Part shown: positions 17,387 to 26,994 of the stretch, piece after piece | Layout of the letters: every line of letters begins with the position of its first letter | Position numbering within the stretch: the stretch's first letter is position 1 | From: DATJBF01 sp035515475 | GTDB lineage: Bacteria; Verrucomicrobiota; Verrucomicrobiia; Palsa-1439 | Reading direction: 5' to 3' | Assembly (NCBI GenBank): GCA_035515475.1 | Contig: DATJBF010000077.1 | Location: 50,729 to 114,728, forward strand | Length of the DNA stretch: 64,000 nucleotides | Translations under genes and position numbers: made by a program | Notes under the pieces: model-generated | What the model saw: the letters and a program-made list of their open reading frames with translations, nothing else | Databases searched by the model: none | Told to the model about the DNA's origin: nothing

Positions 17387-19222
17387 ATGAACAAATGGTG
17401 GGAGCGGGCACTGGCCGTGGCGATCTTTCTGGTCTGCGCTTCGGCGTTCATCTGGGCGCGCCGAGTCGTGTTGCCGATGCTGCGTGCGCCAGACGGTCAC
17501 TATGTACTCACCGATCCGGACAGTTACATGCGATGGCGCTTGGTGACGCGGGCACTGAATGGAGAAGGCGTTCGCATCCGCTGGATCAACGAAGACAACG
17601 CGCCTTATGGCCGAATGAACGAGTGGACGTCACCCATGACGATTCTCGGCGTGGGGCTGGTGCGGGCGGGCGAGAGGTTCGGCGGGATGCCGCCGGCCAA
17701 GGCATTGGAATGGGGCGGACTGTGGATCGGCCCGATCATCGGGCTGCTCAGTCTTTTGGCGTTGGGATGGTTGGGCTGGCGGACGGGTGGATGGCCGCTG
17801 GCGGCGTGCTGGATGGTGGCGTGGCCGGTGTTGGGAGACGTGATTCAGATTACGAGATTCGGGCACACGGATCACGACGGTCTGCATCAACTGCTATTCA
17901 TTTCCATAATTGGTGGTTGTCTGGCATGTGCGAGGCGGCCATCGACTTTGTGTGGGGTACTTGTTGGATTGGCGAGTGCAGTGGGCATGTGGTCGGCGGG
18001 GTCGGAACTATTGCCGGCGTTGGCGTTGGTGGCGGGGCTCGCGGTGTGTGAGGCCGGTTGGCTGACGCGCGACGAGGGGCGGACACGGTTCTGGCGTGGC
18101 TGGTGGATGGCAGCCCTCGGCGGAACGACCGCGGCTTGGCTGTTCGAGTTCTGGCCGCACGTATGGCACGGAAGATTAGAGTTCATTTCGATCTGGCACG
18201 TCGGGTTGTGGATTATTGGTGGCTGCTTGCTTGAATGTTTGGCGCGGAGGCGGATCAGCGGACGGACGAAATGGATTGCAATCGGCGGTGCCATATTGAT
18301 GGCGGTAGTGACCGCCGGGGCGGTGCGCGGTTTTCACTGGCGGCACCTGCACATTATGCAGGAGGAGAAGTTTCATCGCGAAATGGCGGTGACCTTGGAG
18401 TTTGAATCGTTCGCGAAGAACGGCTTGGAGGTTGCCTTGAAAAAGGCTTGGTGGCAGTACGGATTATTGCCCTTATGCTTGCCGGTGCTGGCATACCGAT
18501 TCTCGAGTTTGAGCTTTCGGAGCCGCTGGTTGGCTGTGGTACTGGTGGTGTTCCTCGCGCTGATGTGGTTTGAGATTCGCTGGCTGGACTTTTTTGCGCC
18601 CGCATTGGTCATGGCGGCGGGCGTGTCAGTAAGGCATTGTTGGCCGACGCGGCCGTGGGCGGGTATCGGTTTGGTATTTCTGGCGACCGCGCCACCGTGG
18701 TGTCTCGCGATACGGATCGACCGGAATGTGGCCTCCGTACATGGGGATTCCATGCTCGGGCCGTACGTGGAGATGTTCGCTTTGCGGGCTACATCGGACT
18801 GTTTGGGGCAGCAAGCCAGCGGCAGTGTCGTGCTCGCGGCTTGGGACCAAGGTGCGGTTCTCGCGGGACTCGGCAAGGTGAGAGCAGTGGGCTCGGCCTA
18901 TTGGTCGAACCTCGATGGGCTGAATGACACGTTTGAGCTATTCACGACGCCCTCGAGGAGTCGATTCTTCCAGTTGATGCGCAAACGGCAGGTCGACTTT
19001 GTATTGATTCCTTCGCCGGCTCGGTTGGAGCGGGCAGTTTGGCTGTCATGGGTCGCGCTTCATAGTCGGGCACCGACGCGGAGCGAAGCGTTTGGATCGT
19101 ACATCTGGCGTGTCGCGGGCAGCCATGAGTTCCCGGTTGTCCCGTGCGAGGCACTCTCGAGTTTTGCCCCCGATTGGAGGATTCTTAGAGTCCCCGCGGG
19201 TGCCAAGGCTGACGCTGAGTGA
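17387..19222 (+). CDS. STT3/AglB-like oligosaccharyltransferase-related membrane protein
   Basis: Probably a GT-C enzyme moving a lipid-linked glycan to protein, by resemblance to STT3/AglB. With the start at 17387 it has 611 residues: helix 1 at about 8-24, then a first loop with TDPDSYMRWR (D43, D45), the position of the STT3 DxD motif. HTDHDGLHQ near residue 160 resembles the DHH motif of archaeal AglB. WDQGAVLAG in the C-terminal soluble part resembles WWDYG. Twelve or more hydrophobic segments are visible. In-frame starts at TTG 17237 and ATG 17288 exist but add a segment unlike the family. It has no TPRs. It faces the minus-strand PMT-like gene, with 129 nt between. The family call rests on motifs only. 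Confidence 0.68.
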   Translation: MNKWWERALAVAIFLVCASAFIWARRVVLPMLRAPDGHYVLTDPDSYMRWRLVTRALNGEGVRIRWINEDNAPYGRMNEWTSPMTILGVGLVRAGERFGGMPPAKALEWGGLWIGPIIGLLSLLALGWLGWRTGGWPLAACWMVAWPVLGDVIQITRFGHTDHDGLHQLLFISIIGGCLACARRPSTLCGVLVGLASAVGMWSAGSELLPALALVAGLAVCEAGWLTRDEGRTRFWRGWWMAALGGTTAAWLFEFWPHVWHGRLEFISIWHVGLWIIGGCLLECLARRRISGRTKWIAIGGAILMAVVTAGAVRGFHWRHLHIMQEEKFHREMAVTLEFESFAKNGLEVALKKAWWQYGLLPLCLPVLAYRFSSLSFRSRWLAVVLVVFLALMWFEIRWLDFFAPALVMAAGVSVRHCWPTRPWAGIGLVFLATAPPWCLAIRIDRNVASVHGDSMLGPYVEMFALRATSDCLGQQASGSVVLAAWDQGAVLAGLGKVRAVGSAYWSNLDGLNDTFELFTTPSRSRFFQLMRKRQVDFVLIPSPARLERAVWLSWVALHSRAPTRSEAFGSYIWRVAGSHEFPVVPCEALSSFAPDWRILRVPAGAKADAE

Positions 19223-19351
19223 GTTTGAGTTGCAGTGGGGTAAGTCGGTCAGTTAACGGATGGCCGTTTCTGTATGGGGTGCCGTCACGCTCAAAGCATC
19301 ATCAGGGTGGGCCGGCGGCAGCAATCGGAGTCTTCAGAACACCTCCGTCTC

Positions 19352-21070
19352 TTACTTGGTGAGTCGGTACACAAACAGCGTGTAACCAACGCGAGCGATG
19401 GGTTGCTGTTGGTCTCTCAGCCAGCGCCACTCAGGTTTCATCAGTGCCATGGCGCTGATGACGAGGGTGCCGTTGTGGATTTGGCGGGCTTGCTCGACTG
19501 TGACTCGGGTCGCGGGGATACGGTAATAATCGATGGCTTGGGGAACCCCAAAGTACATAAGGTCCACGTGTTGAATTCCATGGTCGTCAAGAAATCGCTT
19601 GAGCCGCTTGACGTCCTGACCCCAGTCGAGATTGGAGTCGAGCAGATACTTATGGCCGTTTGCGGCGCCGCCGGCAAACTCATTGAAATATTCGAGAAAG
19701 AACGGGTGCGCCGCGACCGCCTCGGCAATCATCCACACGACCAGGGCCCAGGTGGCGATCCCGGCCCGCCCGCGAAGCGGAGCGAGTTGTGACGCGATCG
19801 CCACCGAGAGAAGGCCGTACACGGGCAGGAGGTGCCGCACGCCCACTTCGCTTTTGTTGAACATCACCAGGGCGAAAAACACGATGGCGCCCAGCCACGG
19901 GACGAGTTGTGCGAACGACTGCAGTCGAAGCCGCCACAGCACCACGGTGAGACCCCCTGCTGACAGCGCGAGGAACGGAATCGGCGACTTGAGAGCAAAC
20001 GCAACGGGATAATAATACCACCAACCGTCCAGGCTCCACCGGCCGAGCAGATAGCCGGCGTGTCCCCGGCCGGCCGAACAGGTGAACAGGGCGACGGCCT
20101 TGAAGAAATCACGTGGCACCAGGATCGGACGAAGCGTCTCGAACCACCACGGCACGCCCATCCATGCAGCTTGTCGATCGGGCAGTGGGGGCGCCGGTCT
20201 CCAGTGAGGTGCGTACACAAGGAGTATCACCAGCCAGGAGCAACCCAAGAAAGCGGGGACGAGCTTCGCTAACGGGAGCAACCCTCTCTCGTCGCGCGAT
20301 TGCTTCAACCACCAGAGTGCCACCAGCGCAACGAAGATGGGCAGGTTTAGGAGTGCCGAGAGTTTCGTCGCCAGTGCTGTGCCAAACGCCAACCCGGCAA
20401 TGACCGCGCTTGACATGCGGGGACGCTGGATAAAATGCGTGAAGCTCCAGAGGGAGGCCAGCATTGTCAGGGTTCCCCCGACATCGGTTTGTACGATGTG
20501 GCCGTGGGCCAGCGCCACGGGGTTAAAGACCCACAGCGCGCAGGCACACACGCCAGCCAGTTCGCCGCGAAGTTGACGCGCCCAGGCAAAAATCATCGTT
20601 GCCGTCAGCAGCGCGAGGACCGCTTGCATCGCACGCGCCGCGGTCAGGAGACGGTCGGCATCGTTTGCGCCGCCATAGAGGAACGACTGACTGAAGCGCT
20701 CGGCTTCGTACCACGGCCAGTAGTACCAGTTGTCGCGGCCTTTGGGAAAAAGGCGCCCGACGGGTTGGAGAGGGCCGGCCCAAGGTCGAGCCAGGGGAAA
20801 CCCTCCGCGTCCCTCAAAAAGCGGCATCACCTCGTCGGGAATACGCGCGTGCATGAACAACAACGGCAGGGCGCACCACATCTTGGCCAGTGGCGGCTCA
20901 TCGGGATGAAGGCGGAAACCCATGCCTTTGCAATACGTGTATCCCGCACTGAGGATCCAAGGTTCGTCAGCAGTCGCGCTTTCCTCGCGGATCGGTTGCC
21001 ACATCAGCGCCACCATGACACCCAGAAGCCCGAACAGAGCGATCCACGACCAACAAGTGACCTTCTTCAT
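19352..21070 (-). CDS. PMT/ArnT-like phospholipid-carrier-dependent glycosyltransferase
   Basis: A 572-residue polytopic protein with the ATADEPWILSAGY motif early in the protein (D35, E36), matching the conserved DE of the PMT/ArnT superfamily, and LHPDEPPLAKMW nearby. Helices fill the middle; the C-terminal soluble part (LDSNLDWGQDVKRLKRFL, DLMYFGVPQAIDYYR) is typical of bacterial relatives. The start at 21070 (MKKVTCWSW) is chosen because it is 1 nt after the stop of the upstream gene; an upstream frame into that gene adds 75 arginine- and proline-rich residues. The donor is expected to be polyprenyl-phosphate sugar. It forms a two-gene operon with the TMTC-like gene before it. Confidence 0.83.
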   Translation of the reverse strand: MKKVTCWSWIALFGLLGVMVALMWQPIREESATADEPWILSAGYTYCKGMGFRLHPDEPPLAKMWCALPLLFMHARIPDEVMPLFEGRGGFPLARPWAGPLQPVGRLFPKGRDNWYYWPWYEAERFSQSFLYGGANDADRLLTAARAMQAVLALLTATMIFAWARQLRGELAGVCACALWVFNPVALAHGHIVQTDVGGTLTMLASLWSFTHFIQRPRMSSAVIAGLAFGTALATKLSALLNLPIFVALVALWWLKQSRDERGLLPLAKLVPAFLGCSWLVILLVYAPHWRPAPPLPDRQAAWMGVPWWFETLRPILVPRDFFKAVALFTCSAGRGHAGYLLGRWSLDGWWYYYPVAFALKSPIPFLALSAGGLTVVLWRLRLQSFAQLVPWLGAIVFFALVMFNKSEVGVRHLLPVYGLLSVAIASQLAPLRGRAGIATWALVVWMIAEAVAAHPFFLEYFNEFAGGAANGHKYLLDSNLDWGQDVKRLKRFLDDHGIQHVDLMYFGVPQAIDYYRIPATRVTVEQARQIHNGTLVISAMALMKPEWRWLRDQQQPIARVGYTLFVYRLTK

Positions 21071-21071
21071 A

Positions 21072-23291
21072 TCAAGGCTGTGCCGTTCGCAGTGACTGAT
21101 GATTCTCATACAGTGCGAGGCGACTGGAAATCTGCGCTGCCAGATTCGTCTTACCCATCGCTTGCGCGGCGGCCACTGCTTCGCGTGCTGCAGTTCCAGC
21201 CTCCTCGAACCGGCCCGCCTCGGCGTATGCGGCGGCAAGCGTATCGAGGGGCTCGGGTTGTTTGGGTCCGCTGGCTTTGACCAGGGCTTCAGCAATCCGG
21301 ATGGCTTCCGTCGTGTTGCGCAGTTCGGCCACCGGACAGTTTACCAGTAGTCGGGCATAATCATTGGCAACCGCCGGATTGGGTGGGTTGGTGGTCAGTC
21401 CGCTCTTCAACACCGCAATCGCTTCTGAGAATCGACCATTCTTGCTCAGCAGCTTGGCCAATTGAACGTAGGCGTCGCCAAATGCCGGCATCAATCGGAT
21501 CGCCTGTCGAAAGTGCTCGGTGGCTTCATCGGATCGATTCAACTCTGCCAGCTTCAAGCCGAGGTCGTAGTGAACTCGACCAAGATCGGGATCGGCTTTC
21601 AGCGCGAGTTGATCATGCTCAATGGCGGACCGGAGGTTCCCGTCTTCGGCCAGCAGATTGGCGAGATTGATGTGCGCTTCCGCGTAGTCGGGTCGGAACA
21701 GGAGCGCGTTCTTGTAGCACGCGATCGCACGTTCGCGTTGGCCTTGTTCTTGCCAGATACAGCCCAGGTCGTAGTGGGCTTGCGCCAAGCTCGGTTGGAA
21801 TTGGATGGCCAGCGCATACTGGTGCTTGGCGTCCTCCAACTTGTTGATGCGTTCATACAGTTCGCCGAGGCAACAATGGGCCTTGCCATAATCGGGTTTG
21901 ATCCGCACCGCTTCCTGCAACTCTGGCTCGGCCTCGTCGTAGCGGCCCAACGCTGTCAGGACGAGACCGAGATTGCTGTGCGCTTCGAGGTAATCCGGTT
22001 TGATCTGCAACGCCTCGCGGAAGTGCTCGACAGCCTGCTCGGGCTGATTCCGGAGGTAGAGGATCAAGCCCAGGTTGTTGTGCGCGACGAAGGCGTTCCC
22101 ATTCCGCGCGAGCGTGTCACGCCACAGCGTTTCATCGTCGTGGAACACCAAGGTGTGGCGAAAACTCAAGAAACCGAAAGTTGATAGGATGACTGTAGCC
22201 GCCACGGCTCGTGTCCACGGTCGTCGCAGCGCAGTCGTTGCTGCGGCTGCCAGCAGCGCGGTCGGGCCGATGCTCGCCAGATACTGAAAATGGTCTCCCA
22301 CGAACGAGTAGCGAAAATAGTAGATGTCGAAAAAACCCAGCACCGGCAGCAGTGCTACCAGGAAGTACCCGAAAGCGAACAGGCAGGCCCGTCCCCAATC
22401 CCGTTTCCGAAAGTGCCAGAGCAGAACCGCCACGGCCGCGGTGCCGACCAGCGGCAAGAATGCCAGGATCGAACGCGTATCAAGCGTCCAGCGGGGATAA
22501 ACGAACATGAGATTCGCTGGCCACAGGACTTTGCCCAAGTAGAACCACACGGCTTTGCCCGCCAGAACCGGCCGTTCGGTCAAGGGGAGCGACCAGTCGT
22601 GCGGGGCGCGCGCAATGTGGCCTCGTTGCTCGATGATTGTCATTACCGCCATTGCGGCCGCCATTCCGAAGAGGGGGAGAGTGCGCAGGACGTCTCGGCG
22701 CTGCACGCGGTCGCGTTGCCACCACGCGATCAGGAGTAGCGCGGGCGGCAGGACAACCGTAGACGGTTTGCTCAGCAGTGCCGCCCCGAAACACAACAGG
22801 GACAACGAATACCAGCCCCGGTGCCGTTGCCGCTCGAACTGGAGAAAACACAGCGTCGTCAACAGAAAGAAAACGCCTGACTGGACGTTCTTCAACTCTG
22901 TCGCCCAGGCGACGGATTCCGCGTTGACGGGATGGACGGCCCAGAGCGCGGCAGCGGCCCACGCGCCGCGGACGTTCAGCCGGCGGAGCAACACGTACAG
23001 CAATGCGGCGTTGAATGCGTGCAGCAGAATGTTCGCTGCGTGGTAGGGCAGCGGATCGAGCCCCCACACTCGGCGCTCCAACCAGAACGTGGTAAGCGTC
23101 AGTGGATAGTACCGCGACACGGCGAGCGACGACCAGATCCGTTCGAGTCCGTCCGGCGCGGTCATGGCCGGGTTCTGCGTGATATGATCGTCGTCGTCCC
23201 AGATGAAGCCGTTTCGCAGGGCAGGCAGGTACGCAACGCTTGTCAGGAACAGTAAGGCAACGACGGCAACCACGGACGCACGGCGATTCAT
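21072..23291 (-). CDS. TMTC-like GT-C glycosyltransferase with about 9 TPRs, divergent member
   Basis: A 739-residue protein with FIWDDDDHITQNP (D32-D35) in the first loop, YYPLTLTTFWLERRVWGL and HPVNAESVAWATELKNVQS, matching the subfamily at 15259. Its TPRs are clearly more divergent than those of the plus-strand array (for example YGKAHCCLGELYERINKLED), and the last two are irregular, followed by an alanine-rich tail. It is therefore an older copy that has not shared recent tail exchange. Transcription is divergent from the gene at 23519, with 227 nt between. Confidence 0.86.
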   Translation of the reverse strand: MNRRASVVAVVALLFLTSVAYLPALRNGFIWDDDDHITQNPAMTAPDGLERIWSSLAVSRYYPLTLTTFWLERRVWGLDPLPYHAANILLHAFNAALLYVLLRRLNVRGAWAAAALWAVHPVNAESVAWATELKNVQSGVFFLLTTLCFLQFERQRHRGWYSLSLLCFGAALLSKPSTVVLPPALLLIAWWQRDRVQRRDVLRTLPLFGMAAAMAVMTIIEQRGHIARAPHDWSLPLTERPVLAGKAVWFYLGKVLWPANLMFVYPRWTLDTRSILAFLPLVGTAAVAVLLWHFRKRDWGRACLFAFGYFLVALLPVLGFFDIYYFRYSFVGDHFQYLASIGPTALLAAAATTALRRPWTRAVAATVILSTFGFLSFRHTLVFHDDETLWRDTLARNGNAFVAHNNLGLILYLRNQPEQAVEHFREALQIKPDYLEAHSNLGLVLTALGRYDEAEPELQEAVRIKPDYGKAHCCLGELYERINKLEDAKHQYALAIQFQPSLAQAHYDLGCIWQEQGQRERAIACYKNALLFRPDYAEAHINLANLLAEDGNLRSAIEHDQLALKADPDLGRVHYDLGLKLAELNRSDEATEHFRQAIRLMPAFGDAYVQLAKLLSKNGRFSEAIAVLKSGLTTNPPNPAVANDYARLLVNCPVAELRNTTEAIRIAEALVKASGPKQPEPLDTLAAAYAEAGRFEEAGTAAREAVAAAQAMGKTNLAAQISSRLALYENHQSLRTAQP

Positions 23292-23518
23292 TGGTCAGAT
23301 GGTAACCGCCCGGTTGAGATTCGACAAGCGAGCAGCGTCACGCATGGAGAGCAATGGGGTACTAGAACGGGAAAGGTGCGGCAGATCGGTCGCACGGCCG
23401 GTCGCAAGTACACATTTTTGGATGAGGAACGGCGTTCGTGGCCTGTTACGATGGCGCAGGCGCGCATTGCGGAAGCCGGGCCATTCCGATAATCTCTCGA
23501 CGGACAATCCGTCGATTC

Positions 23519-25270
23519 ATGCATTCACGCAGACTGATACCGTTGTTGGTCATCGGGGCCGGGCTACTCGCCTACCAGAACAGCTTCACGGGTCCATTCA
23601 TCTACGATGACGTGCCGTCAATCCGAGAGAACCGGACGATCCGGCATCTCTGGCCGATCTGGCAATGCTTGTCCCCGCCCCATCGGGATTGGCTCACGGT
23701 GGAGGGGCGGCCGCTGATCAACTTATCGCTGGCCATCAACTACGCGCTCGACGGTTATGACGTGTGGGGTTATCACGCCCTGAACCTGGCCATTCATCTT
23801 CTCGCGGGCTTGACGCTGCTGGGTATTGTACGCCGGACATTGCGGCAACCGAGGCTTCGCGACCGTTTCGGCGGCGCAGCAGATGGGGTGGCGCTGGCTG
23901 TGGCGGTTCTCTGGACTGTTCACCCGTTGCAGACCGAGTCGGTGACCTACGTGGTCCAGCGGGCCGAGTCGATCATGGGGTTGTTGTATCTGCTCACGCT
24001 CTACTGCTTCATCCGCGGAGCGGAGTCGCGTGAGGCGTACGTTTGGTACGGCCTGTGTGTCGCCGCCTGCGCGTTGGGGATGGCCAGCAAGGAAGTGATG
24101 GCTTCCGCCCCATTGATGGTGATGCTCTATGACCACGCGTTTCTGTCCGGGTCGATCCGGGAGGCGTGGCGGCGACGCTGGCCGCTGTATGTGGCATTGG
24201 CCGGCACTTGGATCCTGCTGGGGGTTGTGCTGGTCTCGGCGGGCATCTTCGCCAAGGCCTCGACCAATGCGCAGGGCATGGGCCTCAATTGGTGGGAGTA
24301 TCTGGCAACCGAGCCCAACGTGATCCTTCACTACCTGCGACTGTCCGTTTGGCCGCATCCGCTCTGTTTTGACTACTATGGGTGGCCAGTCGCGCAAACG
24401 TGGATGAGCGCCGTGGCGTTTGTAGTTGTACTGGCCGTCGCGGTGGCCGCGAGTGCTTGGGCATGGAAAATGAACTCCGCTTGGGGGTTCTTGGGAGCAT
24501 GGTTCTTCCTCATTTTGGCGCCGAGTTCGAGTCTCATCCCGCTGGACAGTCCGGCGTACGAACATCGGATGTACTTGTCGTTGGCGGCGGTGATCGTGCT
24601 GGTGGTGCTCGGGATTCACGCTGTGTTCGGTCGCCACATGGTGACCGTTGTCACCATCCTTACAATCGGGTTGGGATTTCTCACGTGGCAGCGGAACCGT
24701 GATTACCGCAGTGAGAGGGTCATTTGGGAGGACACCGTGGCAAAATGGCCGACCAACCCGCGTGCTCAATACAACCTTGGCGGCACCCTCCAACGTGAGG
24801 GCCAACTCCAGCGGGCGACGGAACATTATGACCGGGTATTGCGGCTCGATCCCCGGTTCGCCCGAGCGTATTTTGGCAGGACCTACAATAACCTGGGGAT
24901 GATCTCCAAGGAGCAGAAGCATTACGAGCAGGCCGTCGAGTATTTCCGCCAAGCGTTGCGGAATCAGCCGAACCTTCTGGAAGCGCACATCAATCTGGGG
25001 TTTGTCCTGGCTGTGATGGGCAGATATGAAGAGTCCCTGGGACAATTCCGACAGGCTTTGCAGATCAACCCCGATTCCGCCGAGATACACAATGATTTAG
25101 GTGTTGCTCTGATGAAGAAAGGGTCGATCGAGGAAGCGATCCAGCACTTCTCAGAAGCCCTGCGGGTTCGCCCGGATTTCGCGGACGCGGCGCACAACTT
25201 GCAGGCGGCACGTGAGGTGCAGAAGAATCCGGCCCGGTCATCAACCGCACAGGTGGAGGTGGTCCGATGA
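23519..25270 (+). CDS. TMTC-like GT-C glycosyltransferase with about 4 TPRs
   Basis: A 583-residue protein of the subfamily found at 2241, 4618 and 11201: FIYDDVPSIRENRTIRH with D30-D31, HPLQTESVTYVVQRAESIMG, APSSSLIPLDSPAYEHRMY. The ATG at 23519 matches the short N-termini of the paralogues; an upstream ATG at 23438 adds 27 unrelated residues. Only four TPRs are present, with an irregular spacer (FARAYFGRTYNNLG) between the first two. The tail ends in a charged non-TPR stretch. Its stop overlaps the start of ygfZ (ATGA), coupling a glycosyltransferase to a housekeeping gene. Confidence 0.86.
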   Translation: MHSRRLIPLLVIGAGLLAYQNSFTGPFIYDDVPSIRENRTIRHLWPIWQCLSPPHRDWLTVEGRPLINLSLAINYALDGYDVWGYHALNLAIHLLAGLTLLGIVRRTLRQPRLRDRFGGAADGVALAVAVLWTVHPLQTESVTYVVQRAESIMGLLYLLTLYCFIRGAESREAYVWYGLCVAACALGMASKEVMASAPLMVMLYDHAFLSGSIREAWRRRWPLYVALAGTWILLGVVLVSAGIFAKASTNAQGMGLNWWEYLATEPNVILHYLRLSVWPHPLCFDYYGWPVAQTWMSAVAFVVVLAVAVAASAWAWKMNSAWGFLGAWFFLILAPSSSLIPLDSPAYEHRMYLSLAAVIVLVVLGIHAVFGRHMVTVVTILTIGLGFLTWQRNRDYRSERVIWEDTVAKWPTNPRAQYNLGGTLQREGQLQRATEHYDRVLRLDPRFARAYFGRTYNNLGMISKEQKHYEQAVEYFRQALRNQPNLLEAHINLGFVLAVMGRYEESLGQFRQALQINPDSAEIHNDLGVALMKKGSIEEAIQHFSEALRVRPDFADAAHNLQAAREVQKNPARSSTAQVEVVR

Positions 25271-26130
25271 CTGGCTCGCACGAAGGGCGCAACGGGATTG
25301 ACGAGTGGCAGGGTGTCGTCGATTTGTCGCGCGAGCGGTCGCGGCTGCGCATTGTTGGTGCCGATCGCACCCGCTTCCTCCACGGGCAATGCACCAACGA
25401 CATTCAACGACTGCGCGTGGGCGAATGTTGTTATGCGGCCTTCCTCGATGCGAAAGGAAAGATGCGCGGCGAAGGCCACATCATCTGCCAGACGGACGCG
25501 TTCCTGCTCGAAGTAAACCCGGGGCTCACGCCATCGCTGGAAAAGTTCATTATCACGGAGGACGTAATCGTTGAGGACGTGACGGCGAGAATGGGGGAGT
25601 GGCTTGTAATTGGTGAAGGGGCCACAAGTCTGCCGGCGAATGCCGTGACCTTCAGGCATCCGCTTGGCTTGGGCGTGATCAGTGCGGAGCCGATGATGGA
25701 AACGGTCGCCGCGGACGCGTTGGGATCGCTTTACATTGAGGCGGCTACGCCGCGCTGGGGCGTGGACATGGACGAGAGTACAATCCCCATCGAAGCCGGC
25801 TTGGAGAAGCGCGCGATCAGCTACGATAAAGGTTGTTACATTGGACAGGAAACCATCGCGCGAATCCGCACGTACGGCCACGTGAACCGCCGGCTGGTGC
25901 AGTTGATCATCCAGCCACAGGCTGAGACGCCTGTGCCACCAGTACCAAGACAAGGCGACAAACTTCTTGCCGAGCGACGCGAAGTCGGCTGGGTTACGAG
26001 CGCGGCGTTTTCAGCGCGACTTGGCAAGCTGCTGGCCTTGGGCTATGTTCGGCGCGAGTTCGCGGTGGCCGGTGTTAAACTCAAGTTGGATAATCACAGG
26101 GCGGAGGTCTTGAGAGTATGTGGCGAGTAA
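25267..26130 (+). CDS. ygfZ: YgfZ/GcvT-like folate-binding Fe-S cluster assembly protein
   Basis: A 287-residue folate-binding protein of the YgfZ/CAF17/IBA57 family, which assists maintenance of [4Fe-4S] enzymes in the cytoplasm. The diagnostic KGCYIGQETIARIRTYGHVN lies near residues 190-210, with the conserved Cys. The N-terminal LSRERSRLRIVGADRTRFLH and GQCTNDIQ match the family. It starts inside the stop of the preceding gene. A hairpin (25916-25935) is translated in frame as part of QPQAETPVPPVPRQ in the loop before the C-terminal domain, an apparent repeat insertion tolerated by the protein. Confidence 0.92.
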   Translation: MTGSHEGRNGIDEWQGVVDLSRERSRLRIVGADRTRFLHGQCTNDIQRLRVGECCYAAFLDAKGKMRGEGHIICQTDAFLLEVNPGLTPSLEKFIITEDVIVEDVTARMGEWLVIGEGATSLPANAVTFRHPLGLGVISAEPMMETVAADALGSLYIEAATPRWGVDMDESTIPIEAGLEKRAISYDKGCYIGQETIARIRTYGHVNRRLVQLIIQPQAETPVPPVPRQGDKLLAERREVGWVTSAAFSARLGKLLALGYVRREFAVAGVKLKLDNHRAEVLRVCGE

Positions 26131-26708
26131 CACGAATGGTTGGTCTATTGATGGCGACGCTTCTACTGAAAGGAGCCAGCGCGATGGCGGCAGACACGAA
26201 TCAAGTGGCGGTGATCGAGACAAAGTTTGGGAAGATGGTGATCGAGTTTTATGACAAAGACGCGCCGAAGACGGTGGCGAACTTTGTGAAACTGGCGAAA
26301 CAGGGGTTCTACAACGGCACGACGTTCCACCGCGTGATCCCCGGTTTCATGATTCAGGGCGGTGACCCCAACAGCAAGGATGACGACCGCAGCAACGATG
26401 GCACGGGTGGCCCTGGCTACACGATTGAGGAGGAGATCAAGCGCGACCACAAACGCGGCACGATCGCGATGGCGCGGCTGGGCGATCAGGTCAACCCGGA
26501 GAAGAGATCAAGCGGCAGCCAGTTCTTCATCAACGTCAAGGACAACAACTTTCTCAACGGCGGGTACACGGTCTTTGGCAACGTCATCGCCGGGATGGAT
26601 GTGGCGGACAAGATTGCGAACGTGCCGCGCGACGCGCGCGACAACCCGAATGAAAGGGTGGAGATGAAAGTATTGATCACCACGCGCGCCGAAGCGCTCA
26701 AGAAGTGA
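26118..26708 (+). CDS. Exported cyclophilin-type peptidyl-prolyl cis-trans isomerase
   Basis: A 196-residue protein catalysing prolyl isomerisation, probably in the periplasm. Residues 1-24 form a signal peptide (basic start, LLMATLLLKGASAMA). The cyclophilin core shows FHRVIPGFMIQGGDP and GSQFFINVKDNNFLNG, covering the active-site Arg, Phe and Gln. The start overlaps ygfZ by 13 nt. Length is typical of small bacterial cyclophilins. The gene after it overlaps its stop by 4 nt, so three genes appear coupled. Confidence 0.93.
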   Translation: MWRVTRMVGLLMATLLLKGASAMAADTNQVAVIETKFGKMVIEFYDKDAPKTVANFVKLAKQGFYNGTTFHRVIPGFMIQGGDPNSKDDDRSNDGTGGPGYTIEEEIKRDHKRGTIAMARLGDQVNPEKRSSGSQFFINVKDNNFLNGGYTVFGNVIAGMDVADKIANVPRDARDNPNERVEMKVLITTRAEALKK

Positions 26709-26986
26709 CCGACGACGGCGGGGAGCGGCAAATGTCCACTGGGGAGCTTGCTCGACTGCTCCAGAAACTGGGCTGTCCCCCAAGAAAATGTGCAGCGATG
26801 GCGTTCCAGCTCCACCGTCGGGCCCGCATGGACTCGCTCAGGAAAGGGATTTCCTACGGGTCAGCATTGGAGTATCTGGTTGGCCTGATGAAACAGGGTT
26901 GGGCGGCACAGGCGCCGGCAAGGGGTGAGGTCAATCAAGAGAAAACTCGCCCCAATCGTCAGGTTCAGACCAGCGGGTCCACTTGA
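26705..26986 (+). CDS. Small protein of unknown function
   Basis: A 93-residue frame beginning GTG, overlapping the cyclophilin stop (GTGA). Residues 10-70 look like a compact helical domain (ELARLLQKLGCPPRKCAAMA, YGSALEYLVGLMKQGW), with a hydrophilic tail. No membrane segment or known motif. Coupling to the upstream gene and a protein-like composition support it as real; I do not recognise a family. Confidence 0.55.
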   Translation: MTDDGGERQMSTGELARLLQKLGCPPRKCAAMAFQLHRRARMDSLRKGISYGSALEYLVGLMKQGWAAQAPARGEVNQEKTRPNRQVQTSGST

Positions 26987-26994
26987 ATTCTGGG

